Below are positions 4,144 through 7,045 of a DNA stretch of 7,045 bases, piece after piece. The translations under genes and the position numbers were made by a program. Source of the DNA: Thermoflexales bacterium (GTDB lineage: Bacteria; Chloroflexota; Anaerolineae; Fen-1058); contig JAFGFO010000208.1 in NCBI GenBank assembly GCA_016931085.1, positions 1 through 7,045 on the forward strand. Direction: 5' to 3'. A model generated the notes under the pieces. It saw nothing but the letters and a program-made list of their open reading frames with translations. It was not told the origin of the DNA and did no database searches. Within the stretch, counting starts at the first letter, position 1; every line of letters begins with the position of its first letter.

Positions 4144-7045
4144 CTAGGCACCCACTCCAAAGCGCTTCAGGTCTTGATCGGAGTGAGGGTATGGACAATA
4201 CGTATGCTCGCCGGCGATGTAGCCGTGCACCGGGCAGATGCTAAAGGTGGGCGTCAAGGTATAATAAGGCAGGTGGAAATTTTCCGCGATGCGCCGCACC
4301 AGGAGGCGAGCTTGCCGCCAATCCTCCACCTGCTCGCCCAAAAAAATGTGCAGCACGGTCCCGCCGGTATAGAGGGTTTGGAGTGCATCCTGGTGCCGCA
4401 AGACCTGGAAGAGATCGTCCGTGGCGTTCACAGGCAAGTGAGTCGAGTTGGTGTAGTACGGCGTCTGGTCAGTGCCGGCCGTTCGAATGTCGGGCCAACG
4501 CGCCTTGTCCGCCTTCGCCAGGCGGTAGGAGGCGCCTTCGGCCGGCGTCGCTTCCAGGTTGAACAAATCTCCGGTTTCCTCTTGATAGCGCACCAGGCGC
4601 TCGCGCATAAACTCGAGCGTCCTGTGTGCAAAATCGTGCCCATCGGGATGCTCGATGCCCACCCCCAAGAAATTCAGACAACATTCGTTCATCCCATTCA
4701 AGCCAATGGTTGAAAAATGGTTGGCCCAGTAAGCCTGGAACCTCTGCGCGACGCCGGCCAGGTAATAGCGGCTGTAAGGGTACAGACCGTCCATGGTCAA
4801 GCGCTCCAACGACTTGCGCTTGACTTCCAGGCTCATCCTGGCCAAATCCATCACGTGCGCCAGGCGCGCGAAAAAGTCCGACTCGCCGCTGGCCAGGTAG
4901 CCCAAGCGCGGCATGTTGATGGTGACCACGCCCACACTGCCGGTGAGTGGGTTGGCGCCGAAAAGACCACCGCCGCGCTTGCGCAGCTCGCGGTTGTCGA
5001 GACGCAGCCGGCAGCACATCGAACGCGCGTCCTCTGGTCTCAAGTCGCTGCTCACGAAATTGGCGAAATAGGGAATGCCGTACTTGGCCGTCATCTCCCA
5101 GACAGGTTCCAGCACCGGGTTATCCCAGTCGAAATCGGCCGTGATGTTGTAGGTGGGAATGGGGAAAGTAAACACGCGGTTCTTGGCGTCACCCTCGACC
5201 ATGACCTCGGCAAAGGCGCGATTGATCATGTCCATTTCAGCCTGAAAGTCGCCATAGACATCGTCGCGATATTCGCCCCCCACGATCACGGCCGTGTCGC
5301 GCAGCGTGGGGGAAGGCGTGAGATCCATGGTGATGTTCGTGAAGGGGGTGTTGTGGAAACACAGCAACCCACTCCCCCCGGCAAAGTTCTCCATATCGAC
5401 GTCCACACTAAGATCGTATTCATACTCGCCCGTGTACGTAAAGCTCTCGCGTTGGGTGCACACACGCGCCGCCAAGTCACCGACGGCGTAACGTTCGGCG
5501 GCAAGCTTGTCCTTGTAGACGCGTAGGATGTATTGGTCATTCCAGTTCTCTTGCTCGTAGGTAGTTTCGTACACGCTGAATTTATAGCCGTTCATGGCCA
5601 GCAGCAAGCTCAGGCCCAGGCTGAGTCGCTTGGAGGTCGTAGTATAGTCAAAGTGGTCGGAGTATTCGGCGGCATCGCCGCGGAGGAGAGTGGCGATCAG
5701 GACCTGCTGGAGGGCCGGCGTAAGATCATAGACGAACCAGGGGATCGTCTTGTGCGTGCTATACGTTCCCCCCAGGTAGCTGATGAGCACCGCCAGCAAT
5801 CCCTTGCCGGCCATTCGCAATACAGCCTGGGTGGGATTCCCTCGCGCTGACCAGCCCGGCAGTTCCTCGATGCGGCCCAGGGCCCCCAAGGCGCTCAACA
5901 CACGTGTGATTTCAGCCTGATTGTCGCCGCGCGCCTGGCTGACGTACAATCCATTGCTGATATCGTTATGCCCCTCAGTGATGTACCAGCCTAGCAAACG
6001 GACCAACTCTTTCAAGCGCTTACCGGCCAGGTGGCGGGCATACCAAAGATCGCTGTTGCGCAGCGCAAACTCGGCGGCCGGCTCATCGTCGCCCAACGTC
6101 CGCCACACGCGATAAGGCAGTGTACCACCTTCGCCCGACCACTGCTGCCAGCAACCTTTATCCTTGATGCCATACTCCAGGTAAAATGGCGTCATGCCGC
6201 CAAAGCGTTCGAGCACGCGCTGCTGCAGACGGTTCACCGCTTGAGCATGGTCGGGAAGGCGCACCCTGGCGCGCTCGGCGACCTGGGGCACAGCATCGAT
6301 AAGCTCTACCAGGTCAAGCTCACCGCGCGTTCCGCCGTTAGGCGCCTGGCGAATGGCGACGAAATGATTGGTCGGGGTCAGTGCCGCGTTCCCGTGCGCC
6401 AGATCTACGGCGCTGGCGGCCATTGGGCGCAGGTTAAAGTCGCCGTTCAGCGCCTCGAAGGCAAACAGCGAATGAGCCTGCGAGACACGCGCTGTCCCCC
6501 GGCTGGTGCGCACACACGCGAAGGAGGATCGAGCGGGAACGCGGTGGCGTACAAAGGCATTGACCGGCGCCCAGACAGCGCGCCCATCACGGCCAAAGGC
6601 CAGGGCCTGAACGTCATCGGCGTTCGACACGGCAAAGCTATCGTTACCCTGCGTGAGTATTCGATGAGCGTTGCGCCGGAACTGCTCGTCGACCAGGCAG
6701 CCGATCTCGACGGCCTGGATGCGCCCGGCCTGCTTCACGAGCACCCACTCGTCCCAGACCAGGCTCTGGAAACCCACCCGAGTGGGCACGTTGATGTTGA
6801 AGACAAACTCTTGCACGGCCTGCTTCACGCCCTCGTAGGGCAAATGGTCGTAGCGCACAAAAGGCGCCAGCAGCGTGTCGAGGTTCGAAAAGGCCTGCGC
6901 TCCGGCCGTCTCGCCCTGCAGGGTATAAAAGAAATTCACGACTTGCCCCAGTGCGGAGCGCAAATGCTTGGGCGGCCGGCTCTCTATTTTCGCCGGCACG
7001 CCGCCAAAGCCGCGCAAAAGCAGGTCCTGCAAATCCCAACCGCAG
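4144..7045 (-). CDS. nrdD: Class III ribonucleoside-triphosphate reductase, catalytic chain, intein-containing, 5'-partial
   Basis: This enzyme reduces ribonucleoside triphosphates to deoxyribonucleotides under anaerobic conditions. The frame is open through the window edge (the last full codons read CGWDLQDLLLRGF), so the N-terminus, probably including the ATP-cone, is outside. Numbering from the TTG at 7032, extein 1 ends NVPTRVGFQ (residue 89), an intein occupies 90-561, and extein 2 resumes TPFTNITMD at 562. The splice product recreates the typical NrdD core QTPFTNIT. Later landmarks are the SMCCRL segment (Cys673-674), a candidate for the thiyl-radical cysteine, plus NPLTGSVGVVTINMPR (694-709), GLNGMNECC (777-785) and QTPYYTNSTHLPV (856-868). 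The C-terminus has CPVHGYIAGEHTYCP at 933-947, then ends ...DLKRFGVGA. This is a zinc segment with only two of the usual four cysteines and no glycyl-radical loop. That loop is encoded by the next gene downstream. The apparent TTG start at 7032 is an artefact of the window end. Confidence 0.95.
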   Translation of the reverse strand, partial: CGWDLQDLLLRGFGGVPAKIESRPPKHLRSALGQVVNFFYTLQGETAGAQAFSNLDTLLAPFVRYDHLPYEGVKQAVQEFVFNINVPTRVGFQSLVWDEWVLVKQAGRIQAVEIGCLVDEQFRRNAHRILTQGNDSFAVSNADDVQALAFGRDGRAVWAPVNAFVRHRVPARSSFACVRTSRGTARVSQAHSLFAFEALNGDFNLRPMAASAVDLAHGNAALTPTNHFVAIRQAPNGGTRGELDLVELIDAVPQVAERARVRLPDHAQAVNRLQQRVLERFGGMTPFYLEYGIKDKGCWQQWSGEGGTLPYRVWRTLGDDEPAAEFALRNSDLWYARHLAGKRLKELVRLLGWYITEGHNDISNGLYVSQARGDNQAEITRVLSALGALGRIEELPGWSARGNPTQAVLRMAGKGLLAVLISYLGGTYSTHKTIPWFVYDLTPALQQVLIATLLRGDAAEYSDHFDYTTTSKRLSLGLSLLLAMNGYKFSVYETTYEQENWNDQYILRVYKDKLAAERYAVGDLAARVCTQRESFTYTGEYEYDLSVDVDMENFAGGSGLLCFHNTPFTNITMDLTPSPTLRDTAVIVGGEYRDDVYGDFQAEMDMINRAFAEVMVEGDAKNRVFTFPIPTYNITADFDWDNPVLEPVWEMTAKYGIPYFANFVSSDLRPEDARSMCCRLRLDNRELRKRGGGLFGANPLTGSVGVVTINMPRLGYLASGESDFFARLAHVMDLARMSLEVKRKSLERLTMDGLYPYSRYYLAGVAQRFQAYWANHFSTIGLNGMNECCLNFLGVGIEHPDGHDFAHRTLEFMRERLVRYQEETGDLFNLEATPAEGASYRLAKADKARWPDIRTAGTDQTPYYTNSTHLPVNATDDLFQVLRHQDALQTLYTGGTVLHIFLGEQVEDWRQARLLVRRIAENFHLPYYTLTPTFSICPVHGYIAGEHTYCPYPHSDQDLKRFGVGA
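5350..6765 (-). mobile_element. In-frame intein with LAGLIDADG homing endonuclease in nrdD
   Basis: This is a 472-residue self-splicing protein element, Ser1 to Asn472, inserted between FQ and TPFTN of NrdD. Block A is SLVWDEWVLV...IGCLVD. Block B is GTARVSQAHSLF, with S-Q-A-H where TxxH is usual. The C-terminal blocks are YEYDLSVDVDMENFAGG and GLLCFHN, ending in the canonical His-Asn before Thr+1. The first residue is Ser and the next extein residue is Thr, so splicing would use oxygen nucleophiles at both junctions. Removing it joins GFQ to TPFTNIT, an uninterrupted NrdD core motif, which fixes both boundaries. The frame is intact with no stops. It lies at a conserved catalytic-core site, as is usual for inteins. 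Splicing activity is inferred from the intact motifs. Confidence 0.92.
5563..6021 (-). other. LAGLIDADG (DOD) endonuclease domain of the nrdD intein
   Basis: Within the intein, two dodecapeptide-like motifs lie about 100 residues apart, the expected layout for a single-chain two-motif homing endonuclease. The first is ELVRLLGWYITEG (residues 342-354 of the partial chain), with Glu353 at the catalytic acid position. The second is LQQVLIATLLRGD (441-453), with Asp453. Both acids are present, so the nuclease may be active and able to home into intein-free nrdD alleles. The region around FDYTTTSKRLSLGLSLLLAMNG (461-482) matches the usual sequence after motif 2. The boundaries given are approximate. 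Confidence 0.8.

Noticed and set aside
4058..4146. Programmed frameshift or stop readthrough joining the large NrdD chain to the glycyl-radical domain
   Set aside because: The 86-bp spacer is AT-rich and noncoding, the frame after the TAG hits another stop within 14 codons, and the small gene has an excellent AGGAG plus ATG. Independent initiation explains it better.
4138..4713. + strand open frame (191 codons) opposite the 3' part of nrdD
   Set aside because: It mirrors the conserved NrdD C-terminal region and has no recognisable domain; a shadow frame.
4717..5526. Long + strand open frame (269 codons) opposite nrdD
   Set aside because: It lies antisense to conserved NrdD sequence, resembles no protein I know, and is a typical shadow frame in GC-rich DNA.
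7030..7032. TTG at 7032 as the true start of nrdD
   Set aside because: The frame stays open to the window edge with NrdD-like residues (CGWD) upstream, and the family has a further N-terminal region; the gene is truncated by the window.

Overview
The window reads as GC-rich bacterial chromosome carrying two gene blocks that converge near position 3140. An oxygen-sensitive class III (anaerobic) ribonucleotide reductase points to an anaerobe or facultative anaerobe. The nSTAND-type NTPase fused to a hybrid histidine kinase, together with the GACTTC/GAAGTC palindromes between the blocks, reminds me of Chloroflexota (Anaerolineae-like). That placement is a guess from style, not from a marker gene.

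Left block, + strand. Bases 1-129 show no gene I can support. Bases 130-160 hold a compact control region: a perfect inverted repeat with the TACA-N2-TGTA core, immediately upstream of a perfect TATAAT. A roughly 983-residue soluble signalling protein follows (171-3122). It has an nSTAND-like P-loop NTPase, a helical stalk, HisKA, a HATPase and two receiver domains, with no DNA-binding output. The ATG at 171 is so close to the -10 box that the mRNA would be leaderless or nearly so.

Junction. Two 15-bp palindromes sit back to back at 3128-3160 and together form one larger inverted repeat. They separate the convergent genes and contain the first two bases of the nrdG stop triplet as read on the + strand.

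Right block, - strand, read from 7045 down to 3159. This is a class III RNR operon: (i) the large catalytic NrdD chain (5' end outside the window), interrupted at a core site by an in-frame intein of about 472 residues with a LAGLIDADG endonuclease; (ii) after an 86-bp AT-rich spacer, a separate 67-residue protein carrying the glycyl-radical motif SRIVGYLRPV that normally forms the C-terminus of NrdD; (iii) nrdG, the radical-SAM activase, overlapping the small gene by ATGA. The large chain stops just after its truncated zinc-binding segment and has no glycyl-radical loop of its own.

A working enzyme from this locus should therefore need protein splicing of the large chain, docking of the small glycyl-radical polypeptide, and radical installation by NrdG. 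This split-and-spliced NrdD is the most interesting part of the window. The pieces belong to known families; how common the combination is cannot be judged without database searches.
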